The notes beneath the pieces are model-generated. The model worked only from the letters and a program-made list of their open reading frames with translations. It ran no database searches and was not told where the DNA came from. The position numbers were made by a program, and so were the translations under genes. Of a DNA stretch of 6,886 nt, positions 1 through 4,500 are shown one piece after another. This DNA comes from UBA8518 sp041659585 (lineage in GTDB: Bacteria > Patescibacteriota > Minisyncoccia > Moranbacterales > UBA2206), in the NCBI GenBank assembly GCA_041659585.1, contig JBAZXY010000071.1, forward strand, positions 1 to 6,886. The letters run 5' to 3'. Each line of letters begins with the position of its first letter. Position 1 is the first letter of the stretch.

Positions 1-3
1 TTG

Positions 4-165
4 CTATTTGGTCTCTTTATGCACTGTATGCACTTTACATTTCTTGCAATGCTTATTCATTTCCAACTTCTCCTTGATCTTCTTCTTGTTTCTAGTTGTG
101 AAATAGTTGACTGTCTTGCAATCTTCACATTTCAATCTCGCTAGAGTGTCTTTGCTTTTTGCCAT
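4..165 (-). CDS. rpmG: 50S ribosomal protein L33
   Basis: Small zinc-ribbon protein of the large ribosomal subunit, near the E site. The 53-residue product begins MAKSKDTLARLKCEDC and ends in a TAG stop. It has the L33 pattern: two CxxC pairs (C13/C16 and C40/C43) that would bind zinc, an aromatic NYFTTRNKK stretch at 20-28, and many lysines. Length is normal for the family (about 49-55 residues), so the gene is intact. The four cysteines make it the zinc-binding (C+) form. The ATG has no Shine-Dalgarno sequence, only an AT-rich leader. It lies 37 nt downstream of tRNA-Thr(GGU) on the same strand with no terminator between, so it is probably made from the tRNA transcript. The tRNA-rpmG order recalls the tuf-rpmG-secE-nusG neighbourhood of other bacteria. 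Confidence 0.95.
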   Translation of the reverse strand: MAKSKDTLARLKCEDCKTVNYFTTRNKKKIKEKLEMNKHCKKCKVHTVHKETK

Positions 166-202
166 AATATTTTAAATTAGCTTGTTTATTAAATTCCACT
201 TG

Positions 203-275
203 AGCCGTTGACCAGAATCGAACTGGTGACCTCATCCCTACCAAGGATGTGCTCTACCAACTGAGCTACAACGGC
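203..275 (-). tRNA. tRNA-Thr, anticodon GGU
   Basis: Full cloverleaf on the minus strand. The acceptor GCCGTTG (269-275) pairs with CAACGGC (204-210). The D stem is GCTC/GAGC, the anticodon stem CATCC/GGATG with loop TTGGTAG (anticodon GGT), and the T stem ACCAG/CTGGT with loop TTCGATT. G1-C72 and C2-G71, known threonine identity pairs, are present. The discriminator is T and CCA is not encoded, so a CCA-adding enzyme is needed. Confidence 0.97.
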
Positions 276-282
276 ACTCAGA

Positions 283-305
283 TTATTTTATTTATCATAA
301 AATAA
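283..305 (-). other. AU-rich hairpin in the tRNA-Tyr/tRNA-Thr spacer
   Basis: A 9-bp perfect inverted repeat (TTATTTTAT at 283-291 and ATAAAATAA at 297-305, 5-nt loop) fills most of the 39-nt spacer between tRNA-Tyr and tRNA-Thr(GGU). There is no U tract, so it is not a terminator. It could guide RNase cleavage of the tRNA precursor; that role is inferred. Confidence 0.5.
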
Positions 306-314
306 ATCAAAGTG

Positions 315-397
315 TGGGCAGAGAGGGAGTCGAACCCCCGTAGACCGAAGTCGACAGATTTACAGTCTGTTGTAATTGACCACTCTACCATCTGCCC
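315..397 (-). tRNA. tRNA-Tyr, anticodon GUA
   Basis: Class II tRNA on the minus strand. The acceptor GGGCAGA (391-397) pairs with TCTGCCC (316-322), and the discriminator is A (315). The anticodon stem ACAGA/TCTGT encloses the loop CTGTAAA, giving anticodon GTA. A long variable arm forms GAC-TTCG-GTC with a UUCG tetraloop, as expected for bacterial tRNA-Tyr. The T arm is GGGGG/CCCTC with loop TTCGACT. The D stem GTAG/TTAC includes one G-U pair. CCA is not encoded. Confidence 0.96.
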
Positions 398-408
398 ATG
401 CACCCATT

Positions 409-420
409 GCCCTTGCGGGC
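409..420. repeat. short GC hairpin upstream of tRNA-Tyr
   Basis: GCCC-TTGC-GGGC. Read on the transcribed minus strand the loop is GCAA, a GNRA tetraloop. It lies just 5' of tRNA-Tyr in the precursor transcript, with no U tract after it. It is a stable small stem-loop of unknown role. Confidence 0.45.
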
Positions 421-529
421 TCAAATTTTAAATTTCAAATTTTAAATCACAATGACTACATTTAAAAATTCAAAATTTATACATTCAAAATTCCTTCGGA
501 ATTCAGAATTTAAAATTCAAAATTTATAC
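421..529. repeat. AT-rich direct and inverted repeat patch between tRNA-Thr(UGU) and tRNA-Tyr
   Basis: This is low-complexity A/T sequence with real internal repetition. A 13-bp unit (TCAAATTTTAAAT) occurs at 421-433 and 435-447. A 17-bp unit (AAATTCAAAATTTATAC) occurs exactly at 466-482 and 513-529. A 15-bp palindrome, AATTCC-TTC-GGAATT, lies between the copies at 489-503. It resembles the small palindromic spacer repeats seen in many AT-rich bacterial genomes. No protein is encoded: the open frame crossing it also runs through a tRNA and a promoter. Confidence 0.6.
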
Positions 530-533
530 TATG

Positions 534-605
534 AGCCGCTCACCAGAGTTGAACTGATAACCTACTGTTTACAAAACAGTTGCTCTGCCATTGAGCTAGA
601 GCGGC
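534..605 (-). tRNA. tRNA-Thr, anticodon UGU
   Basis: Cloverleaf on the minus strand. The acceptor GCCGCTC (599-605) pairs with GAGCGGC (535-541). The D stem is GCTC/GAGC, the anticodon stem ACTGT/ACAGT with loop TTTGTAA (anticodon TGT), and the T stem ATCAG/CTGGT has one G-U pair and loop TTCAACT. G1-C72 and C2-G71 threonine determinants are present. The discriminator is T and CCA is not encoded. It is the first tRNA of the operon, about 118 nt after the predicted transcription start. Confidence 0.97.
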
Positions 606-656
606 TTATTTTATTTTTTTCGATAACCCCTTACAACATTCATCCAATTGCCATTG

Positions 657-686
657 TCCGCCATAGGCGGATCAGCCTATGGCTGA
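657..686. repeat. tandem palindromes in the leader of the tRNA operon
   Basis: Two perfect 15-bp palindromes abut: TCCGCC-ATA-GGCGGA (657-671) and TCAGCC-TAT-GGCTGA (672-686). Their cores are reverse complements, so GCCATAGGC (660-668) and GCCTATGGC (675-683) can instead pair as a single 9-bp stem with a 6-nt loop. Both alternatives would exist in the RNA, because the element lies between the tRNA promoter and tRNA-Thr(UGU). Function unknown. Confidence 0.75.
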
Positions 687-698
687 AGCTAGAGCGGC
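687..698 (-). pseudogene. 12-nt copy of the 5' end of tRNA-Thr(UGU)
   Basis: The 12 bases at 687-698 are identical to 594-605, the first 12 bases of tRNA-Thr(UGU) (GCCGCTCTAGCT on the minus strand). The copy is in the same orientation, 93 bp upstream. No further cloverleaf follows: the tandem palindromes begin directly after it. It could be a duplication remnant or a tRNA copy interrupted by the palindromic element. Identity over only 12 bp keeps confidence moderate. Confidence 0.45.
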
Positions 699-729
699 CT
701 ATCGCTATTCTATTTTTAAGCACTTTTCT

Positions 730-757
730 ATTATACCTATTTCTCCAAAACAATCAA
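730..757 (-). promoter_or_regulatory. sigma70-type promoter for the tRNA-rpmG operon
   Basis: On the minus strand, TTGATT (752-757), a 16-bp spacer and a consensus TATAAT (730-735) are seen. Transcription would start near 723. It precedes tRNA-Thr(UGU) and follows the end of the TPR gene, so it can drive all three tRNAs and rpmG. The rest of 606-799 holds the tandem palindromes, the tRNA fragment and a weak TAGCAA/TTGCTA hairpin (773-788) without a U tract; no gene is seen there. Confidence 0.7.
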
Positions 758-799
758 CCCTTCTTTGCATTCTAGCAAAAAATTGCTAATAAATCCAGG

Positions 800-1564
800 C
801 TATGACCTATGAATCATAGTTTCCAATACTCGCATGCGGTATTTCACATTCCTGTTTTTCGGATCTAGTTTCAAAACTTGTTTGAAACATTCTTTAGCAT
901 CGTTCAAGCTATCAATCTCCATATAATATTCACCTAGTCGCTCATAAGCCTCCACATCTTTGGGATTAGCAGCGATTCTCTCAATTAATAATCCCTCCAG
1001 CCGATCTTTCATCTCCGCTCGACCATTTGGAGTCACCACACGATCGCTCACCATAGGCTTGATAATTTTTTCTTCAACCACATTAGCCTTTTTTATTACC
1101 ACCTTTTCCTTTCGCAATACATTCTTCATACTGGCTAAATATGTCTTCTTCTGCTGCGCCTCATAATTATCCAGCTTTTCCTTAATTACCGCATCCTCAT
1201 CCTTCTCCACGCTCCCATTTTTAATTTTCGTCGCTTTATTCTTATGCCCATCTCGCTTGATACGAATGGAATCATTCAAATTTTTTGATTGACTTTCTAG
1301 GCGCAAAAACATTATTCTAGCTCGACGCGTCAGCTTCTCTGAAAAAGCCAAGAAAACATTTTTTATCCAACCCCAATTAATAATGCCCATTCTCCGAGTT
1401 ATTTTTCCCCAGAAGCCCATTGTTGCCAATCTAGCTCTATTTTCTTTTTCTAAGGCATCCTCGTCATCTAAACTTGCAATTTGAGGAGCCTTCTTCATAA
1501 AAAAAATGATTATTCCCGCTAGACTGAGAACTATTAAAATTGGAGGGATAGTAGAGTATAACAT
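800..1564 (-). CDS. membrane-anchored TPR protein of unknown function
   Basis: The 254-residue product starts with a short hydrophobic helix (about residues 4-23) followed by KK, which suggests one N-terminal membrane anchor with the rest in the cytoplasm. A basic, charged, probably helical or disordered middle (about 40-170) follows. A single recognisable tetratricopeptide repeat lies at about 201-236 (PKDVEAYERLGEYYMEID..., ending LKLDP), with a possible partial helix pair after it. TPRs usually bind other proteins; the partner is not evident. The gene starts 3 nt after the ricT stop, so it is the last gene of the rpsB operon. The nearest purine-rich sequence (AAGGAAG) is too far from the ATG for a normal ribosome-binding site. 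It ends in TAG. No enzyme motif is seen. Confidence 0.85.
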   Translation of the reverse strand: MLYSTIPPILIVLSLAGIIIFFMKKAPQIASLDDEDALEKENRARLATMGFWGKITRRMGIINWGWIKNVFLAFSEKLTRRARIMFLRLESQSKNLNDSIRIKRDGHKNKATKIKNGSVEKDEDAVIKEKLDNYEAQQKKTYLASMKNVLRKEKVVIKKANVVEEKIIKPMVSDRVVTPNGRAEMKDRLEGLLIERIAANPKDVEAYERLGEYYMEIDSLNDAKECFKQVLKLDPKNRNVKYRMRVLETMIHRS

Positions 1565-1567
1565 AAT

Positions 1568-2344
1568 TTATTTTATATCTTCCTTTTTTAGCGATACATA
1601 TTTACCATTTTCTAACTTCACTTTTATCTCTTGGGTAATAGCATTAACCTCAATGACAAACCCTCGCCCTTCCTTTGTATTCACATTACTATGCAGCTCC
1701 GGCATCCCAACAAGCATTTCCTTGTATTGCTGAGCCTCATAGGCCAGGCAGCACATCAGTCTGCCGCAAAGGCCAGACATCCGATCTGATCCGCGATGCG
1801 CGATTTGCTGCACTCGGGCCATATCAGTAGTAATGCTCTGCATGCTGCCATTATTACGCACACAGCACAGCTCCCGACCACAAATCCCATAACCACCTAG
1901 TTTCCGAGCCTCATCTCGTGAACCGATTTGTTGCATTCGAATAGACTTTTTTAATTCCTTTGACAAGCTGCGCACCAACTCGCGAAAATCAATTCTTCCA
2001 TCAGCCGTAAAGGCAAAAATAACTTGCTTTCCATCCAGACTGACTCGAGTATCAATAAGCTTCATTTCAAGCTTCATCTCCTTAATCCCCTTGTGGCAAA
2101 TTGCCAAGCAATTCTCTTTTTGTGCTTCGCATTGCAAAAAAACTTCTCGATCTCGGGGAGTAGCCACGCGCAATATCCTTTCCTTGGGCTCCTCCTTCGT
2201 ATTAGCAACCACATCTTCTACGATACCAATTTCATTAGCATATTCAGCAGCTACGATAACTTGATCACCTTTGGCCAAAGCAAAATCACTTAGATATAGT
2301 TTTGGGTTATCCCAAGCATATACGCTCACTAAAACTTTTTGCAT
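1568..2344 (-). CDS. ricT: RicT/YaaT-like PSP1 C-terminal domain protein
   Basis: Member of the PSP1 C-terminal family, 258 residues. The diagnostic cysteine motifs are present: GGYGICGRELCC (150-161) and SGLCGRLMCCLAYE (190-203), giving C155, C160, C161, C193, C198 and C199. Further cysteines lie at C72, C79 and C83. In Bacillus subtilis, RicT (YaaT) forms a complex with RicA and RicF that carries [4Fe-4S] clusters and aids RNase Y in mRNA maturation; Fe-S binding here is inferred from the conserved cysteines. The C terminus (about 225-258) looks like a small beta-rich domain. It begins 5 nt after the tsf stop and ends 3 nt before the TPR gene, so translation is probably coupled. No Shine-Dalgarno is seen. 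Family is clear; the exact role without visible RicA/RicF is not. Confidence 0.9.
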   Translation of the reverse strand: MQKVLVSVYAWDNPKLYLSDFALAKGDQVIVAAEYANEIGIVEDVVANTKEEPKERILRVATPRDREVFLQCEAQKENCLAICHKGIKEMKLEMKLIDTRVSLDGKQVIFAFTADGRIDFRELVRSLSKELKKSIRMQQIGSRDEARKLGGYGICGRELCCVRNNGSMQSITTDMARVQQIAHRGSDRMSGLCGRLMCCLAYEAQQYKEMLVGMPELHSNVNTKEGRGFVIEVNAITQEIKVKLENGKYVSLKKEDIK

Positions 2345-2349
2345 TTAAT

Positions 2350-2934
2350 TTATAATTCAAAGCGAGAGAACTCACCCACTTGAATATTTTCACCTATCTT
2401 ACTTATATTTTCCGTCAATAACTCTCCGATGGTTTGTTCTGGATTTTTTATGAAAGGTTGAGTCAATAAAGCATTTTCTTCCCTAAATTTCTTTTCCTTA
2501 CCTTCCAAAATCTTGTCCATAATCTCCTGCGATTTTTTCTCTTCCGCCAGTTGTGCGGTCCAAATCTCTCTTTCCTTAGCCACCACGTCAGCACCCACCT
2601 CTTCTGGCTTGAGATATTTCGGATTAGCAGCGGTGATATGCATCGCGATATCTTGTGCTAGAGCTTTAAAGTCGTCATTCCTTCCTACAAAATCAGTCTC
2701 GCACAACAGCTTCACCATCGCGCCCACTCGACCGTTGGAGTGAATATATGACACAACCACACCCTCACTGGCAATTCGATCTGTTTTTTTCATAGCCTTC
2801 TCTTGACCTCTTTTCCGCAAAATTTCGATCGCCATAGCATCATCTCCATTGGCGGCGTCAAGGGCTTTTTTAACTTCGACGATACCAGCTCCAGTTCTTT
2901 CTCGTAAACTTTTTATTTGTTCTAATGTACTCAT
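2350..2934 (-). CDS. tsf: translation elongation factor Ts
   Basis: Guanine-nucleotide exchange factor that reloads EF-Tu with GTP in the cytoplasm. The 194-residue product has the N-terminal UBA-like domain (about 1-38, with RTGAGIVEVKKAL at 13-25). The hallmark LCETDFVGRND lies at 77-87; its TDF contacts the EF-Tu nucleotide site. The C-terminal EQTIGELLTENISKIGENI segment (about 166-184) is present. It is much shorter than the E. coli protein (about 283 residues), matching the compact form with a single core subdomain, and is not truncated. It follows rpsB with a 39-nt spacer that holds a hairpin. No Shine-Dalgarno precedes the ATG. The usual followers pyrH and frr are absent; a ricT-like gene follows instead. 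Confidence 0.97.
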   Translation of the reverse strand: MSTLEQIKSLRERTGAGIVEVKKALDAANGDDAMAIEILRKRGQEKAMKKTDRIASEGVVVSYIHSNGRVGAMVKLLCETDFVGRNDDFKALAQDIAMHITAANPKYLKPEEVGADVVAKEREIWTAQLAEEKKSQEIMDKILEGKEKKFREENALLTQPFIKNPEQTIGELLTENISKIGENIQVGEFSRFEL

Positions 2935-2946
2935 GTTATTCTTGTC

Positions 2947-2960
2947 CCACTCGCAAGTGG
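2947..2960. other. rpsB-tsf intergenic hairpin
   Basis: CCACT-CGCA-AGTGG inverted repeat in the 39-nt gap between rpsB and tsf. The T run lies only on the plus-strand side, so it is not a standard terminator for the minus-strand operon. It could be a pausing, processing or attenuation point that sets the S2 to EF-Ts ratio; an attenuator between these genes is known in other bacteria, but the role here is inferred. Confidence 0.45.
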
Positions 2961-2973
2961 TTTTTAAATAGTT

Positions 2974-3837
2974 TTATTTAGTAGTTTCTGTTTTTACTGA
3001 AGTAGTTGCGGCAGCCATTTTAGCCACCTGATTAGTTTTCGCTTTTTCTTTCCCAGCCAACACCGCTTTCACCACATAACCAATCATCAAACGTAAAGAA
3101 GAAATGGCATCCTCATTAGCAGGAATCGGATAATCGATATTGCCTGGATTAACATTAGTGTCCACTAAAGCGATAATTGGAATATTTTTCTTGATAGCCT
3201 CCTTAATAGCTAAATCATCTTCATTTACTCCAGTCACAAAAATAGCACCCGGCATTCGCATCATATGTTTGATACCACCCATTCTGCGCTCCAAGCGCTC
3301 CAATTCTTCAGCAATCTTCATTTGTTCAAATTTGGTATATTTATCATATTCCCCTCTTTTCATTTTTTCTTCTCCATCACGCAAAAATCTAGTCCGGCCT
3401 GAGATATTCTGAAAATTAGTAAAAGTTCCACCCAACCATCTATCGATAACGTAGGATGAATCACATTTTTTCGCCGCTGACTCAATCAAGCGCTTGACTT
3501 GCTTCTTGGTTCCAACAAAAAGAATATCTTGTCCTTCGGAAACAATCTTTTCGATAAATTGAGTGGCTTCTTCCAAATGAGCGACTGTTTTTTGCAAATC
3601 CAAGATATTTACTCCGTTTCGGGTACCAAAGATATATTCATCCATCTTCGGGTTTTTTCTTGATTTCTGATGACCAAAATGCACACCTGCCTTCAACATG
3701 GTGTTCATATCAATTTTTAGTCCGGCAAAATCAAAATCGACAAAGTAGTCTTCATTGATCCTTTTCATTGCTACTTTTTCAGCAGCAGCCATCGCCACCT
3801 CTTCCTCAGAGGAAGCAATTTTCTTTTCTTCTGTCAT
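2974..3837 (-). CDS. rpsB: 30S ribosomal protein S2
   Basis: Small-subunit protein S2, 287 residues from the chosen ATG. Core signatures are LKAGVHFGHQKSRKNPKM (48-65), FVGTKKQ (107-113), RWLGGTFTNF (133-142) and LVDTN.NP..IDYPIPANEDA (213-234). The core normally begins near the first motif, so about 45 residues form an extra, largely acidic N-terminal extension; a short Ala/Thr/Lys tail ends the protein. An in-frame ATG at 3861 would add MFRWGYKK. It is disfavoured because AGAGGA abuts that ATG with no spacing and the ATG lies in a small hairpin (3860-3875); the ATG at 3837 has a weak GGGG 10 nt upstream. First gene of the rpsB-tsf-ricT-TPR operon. Confidence 0.95.
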   Translation of the reverse strand: MTEEKKIASSEEEVAMAAAEKVAMKRINEDYFVDFDFAGLKIDMNTMLKAGVHFGHQKSRKNPKMDEYIFGTRNGVNILDLQKTVAHLEEATQFIEKIVSEGQDILFVGTKKQVKRLIESAAKKCDSSYVIDRWLGGTFTNFQNISGRTRFLRDGEEKMKRGEYDKYTKFEQMKIAEELERLERRMGGIKHMMRMPGAIFVTGVNEDDLAIKEAIKKNIPIIALVDTNVNPGNIDYPIPANEDAISSLRLMIGYVVKAVLAGKEKAKTNQVAKMAAATTSVKTETTK

Positions 3838-3901
3838 TTTTTTATAGCCCCATCTAAACATTCCTCTACGGGAATTATTCAGTGTGGCCGATCCTTAATT
3901 T

Positions 3902-3925
3902 ATTATATCCTTCTCAAAATGAGAA
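3902..3925 (-). promoter_or_regulatory. possible second rpsB promoter with an adjacent palindrome
   Basis: Minus-strand TATAAT at 3902-3907 is a perfect -10 box, but no convincing -35 lies at the right distance. Directly upstream, 3911-3925 is a perfect palindrome (TTCTCA-AAA-TGAGAA), which could be an operator or an RNA hairpin inside the transcript from the stronger upstream promoter. Lower confidence than the 4037-4065 promoter. Confidence 0.35.
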
Positions 3926-3948
3926 AGAACCGCTACTTCTTGTTAAAT

Positions 3949-4009
3949 GGTCTTTTAATCCCAATCCACCTTCGCCAGTTGGCTCGGGACGGATGGGCAG
4001 GAATAGACC
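3949..4009 (-). ncRNA. candidate structured 5' leader of rpsB
   Basis: Within the roughly 190-nt untranslated leader, the minus-strand RNA can fold into one long hairpin. The outer helix is GGTCT/AGACC (4005-4009 with 3949-3953). A 7-bp helix is CCCATCC/GGATTGGG with one bulged T (3991-3997 with 3960-3967). Then come CC/GG, a symmetric CGA/GAA internal loop with possible sheared G-A pairs, and a GCC/GGC stem capped by AACT. Nested helices with purine-rich internal loops are typical of ribosomal-protein leaders that bind their own product. Position fits S2 autoregulation, but that is inferred and I do not recognise a named family. Confidence 0.5.
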
Positions 4010-4036
4010 CAAAAAGTATGTGATTTATACCTAAGC

Positions 4037-4065
4037 AGTATACCAGCACCCCCGACTCTTGTCAA
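4037..4065 (-). promoter_or_regulatory. strong promoter for the rpsB operon
   Basis: Minus-strand consensus TTGACA (4060-4065), a 17-bp spacer, and TATACT (4037-4042) preceded by TGG, which makes an extended -10. The predicted start is near 4030, giving a leader of about 190 nt before the rpsB ATG. Its -35 box overlaps that of the divergent rpmE promoter. The whole gap 3838-4173 holds these promoters and the two leader structures; no gene is seen in it. Confidence 0.85.
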
Positions 4066-4087
4066 TTCTTAATATCTATGCTAAATT
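4059..4087 (+). promoter_or_regulatory. promoter for rpmE
   Basis: Plus-strand TTGTCA (4059-4064), a 17-bp spacer and TAAATT (4082-4087), with TGC directly before it as an extended -10. The predicted start is near 4094, giving a leader of about 80 nt. The -35 box occupies the same 7 bp as the -35 of the rpsB promoter on the other strand. Confidence 0.65.
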
Positions 4088-4113
4088 GTCTAAGTAATAA
4101 AAAAACAAGAAAT

Positions 4114-4147
4114 GGATAAGTCCAGCGCCTGCCTGTCAGTAACTGGA
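4114..4147 (+). ncRNA. candidate rpmE leader stem-loop
   Basis: In the rpmE leader, TCCAG (4121-4125) pairs with CTGGA (4143-4147). It encloses a CGC/TAA internal loop and a CTG/CAG stem (4129-4131 with 4137-4139) with loop CCTGT. An alternative GGA-TAAG-TCC hairpin (4114-4123) would compete with the outer helix. L31 leaders that may sense free L31 are known in several phyla; whether this is one is an inference. Confidence 0.4.
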
Positions 4148-4173
4148 GTTTAAAACTATTTACTAATATTCTT

Positions 4174-4455
4174 ATGAAAAAGAAAATACACCCAGAATAC
4201 CACAATGATGCTAAAATAATCTGTGCTTGTGGCAACATCATCGAGGCCGGATCAGTCCTTAAGGAAATGAAAGTGGAAATTTGCTCCGCTTGCCATCCTT
4301 TTTACACTGGCAAGAAGAAATCACTGGATACAACAGGACGCGTCGATAGATTTAAGAAGTTGACTGAAAAAGCCAAGGACAAGAGCGAAGTGCGCAGCAA
4401 AACCGAGAAAAAAGCAGCGGTGAAAACCAAGAAAGAGGCTAAAACCAAGAAATAA
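4174..4455 (+). CDS. rpmE: 50S ribosomal protein L31, type A, with lysine-rich tail
   Basis: Large-subunit protein of the central protuberance that helps bridge the subunits. The 93-residue product starts MKKKIHPEYH and has the family's zinc cysteines: CACGN (C17, C19) and VEICSACHPFYTGKKK (C37, C40), then GRVDRFKK (55-62). Four cysteines make it the zinc-binding form rather than the zinc-free paralogue. Normal bacterial L31 is about 66-75 residues; here residues from about 64 form an extra Lys/Ala/Glu-rich tail, probably disordered and RNA-binding. The ATG has no Shine-Dalgarno, only A/T-rich sequence. It is monocistronic: its own promoter lies upstream and a strong terminator 15 nt after the stop. 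Location close to prfA is common in bacteria. Confidence 0.97.
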   Translation: MKKKIHPEYHNDAKIICACGNIIEAGSVLKEMKVEICSACHPFYTGKKKSLDTTGRVDRFKKLTEKAKDKSEVRSKTEKKAAVKTKKEAKTKK

Positions 4456-4470
4456 GCTTTCTTCAATAAC

Positions 4471-4500
4471 AAAAAGCTCCTTTACCAAAAGGAGCTTTTT
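4471..4500. terminator. bidirectional intrinsic terminator between rpmE and the methyltransferase gene
   Basis: A 13-bp perfect stem (4471-4483 with 4488-4500, loop ACCA) is centred on AGCTCC/GGAGCT. On the plus strand the T run continues after the stem (to about 4507), and on the minus strand the other arm supplies a T run. It serves both convergent genes; the methyltransferase stop codon (4500-4502) touches its edge. Confidence 0.93.

Noticed and set aside
452..775. 107-codon plus-strand open frame
   Set aside because: It runs through tRNA-Thr(UGU), the AT-rich repeats, the tandem palindromes and the tRNA promoter; the product is low-complexity with no family features.
773..788. TAGCAA/TTGCTA hairpin after the TPR gene as terminator
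   Set aside because: Six A/T-rich base pairs and no U tract after the stem on the minus strand; too weak to call.
2947..2965. Plus-strand intrinsic terminator between tsf and rpsB
   Set aside because: Hairpin plus T run exists on the plus strand, but no plus-strand transcript is expected there; kept only as a hairpin.
3838..3861. Upstream in-frame ATG of rpsB at 3861
   Set aside because: AGAGGA abuts the ATG with zero spacing, the ATG sits in a small hairpin, and MFRWGYKK has no S2 character. Not excluded, only less likely.
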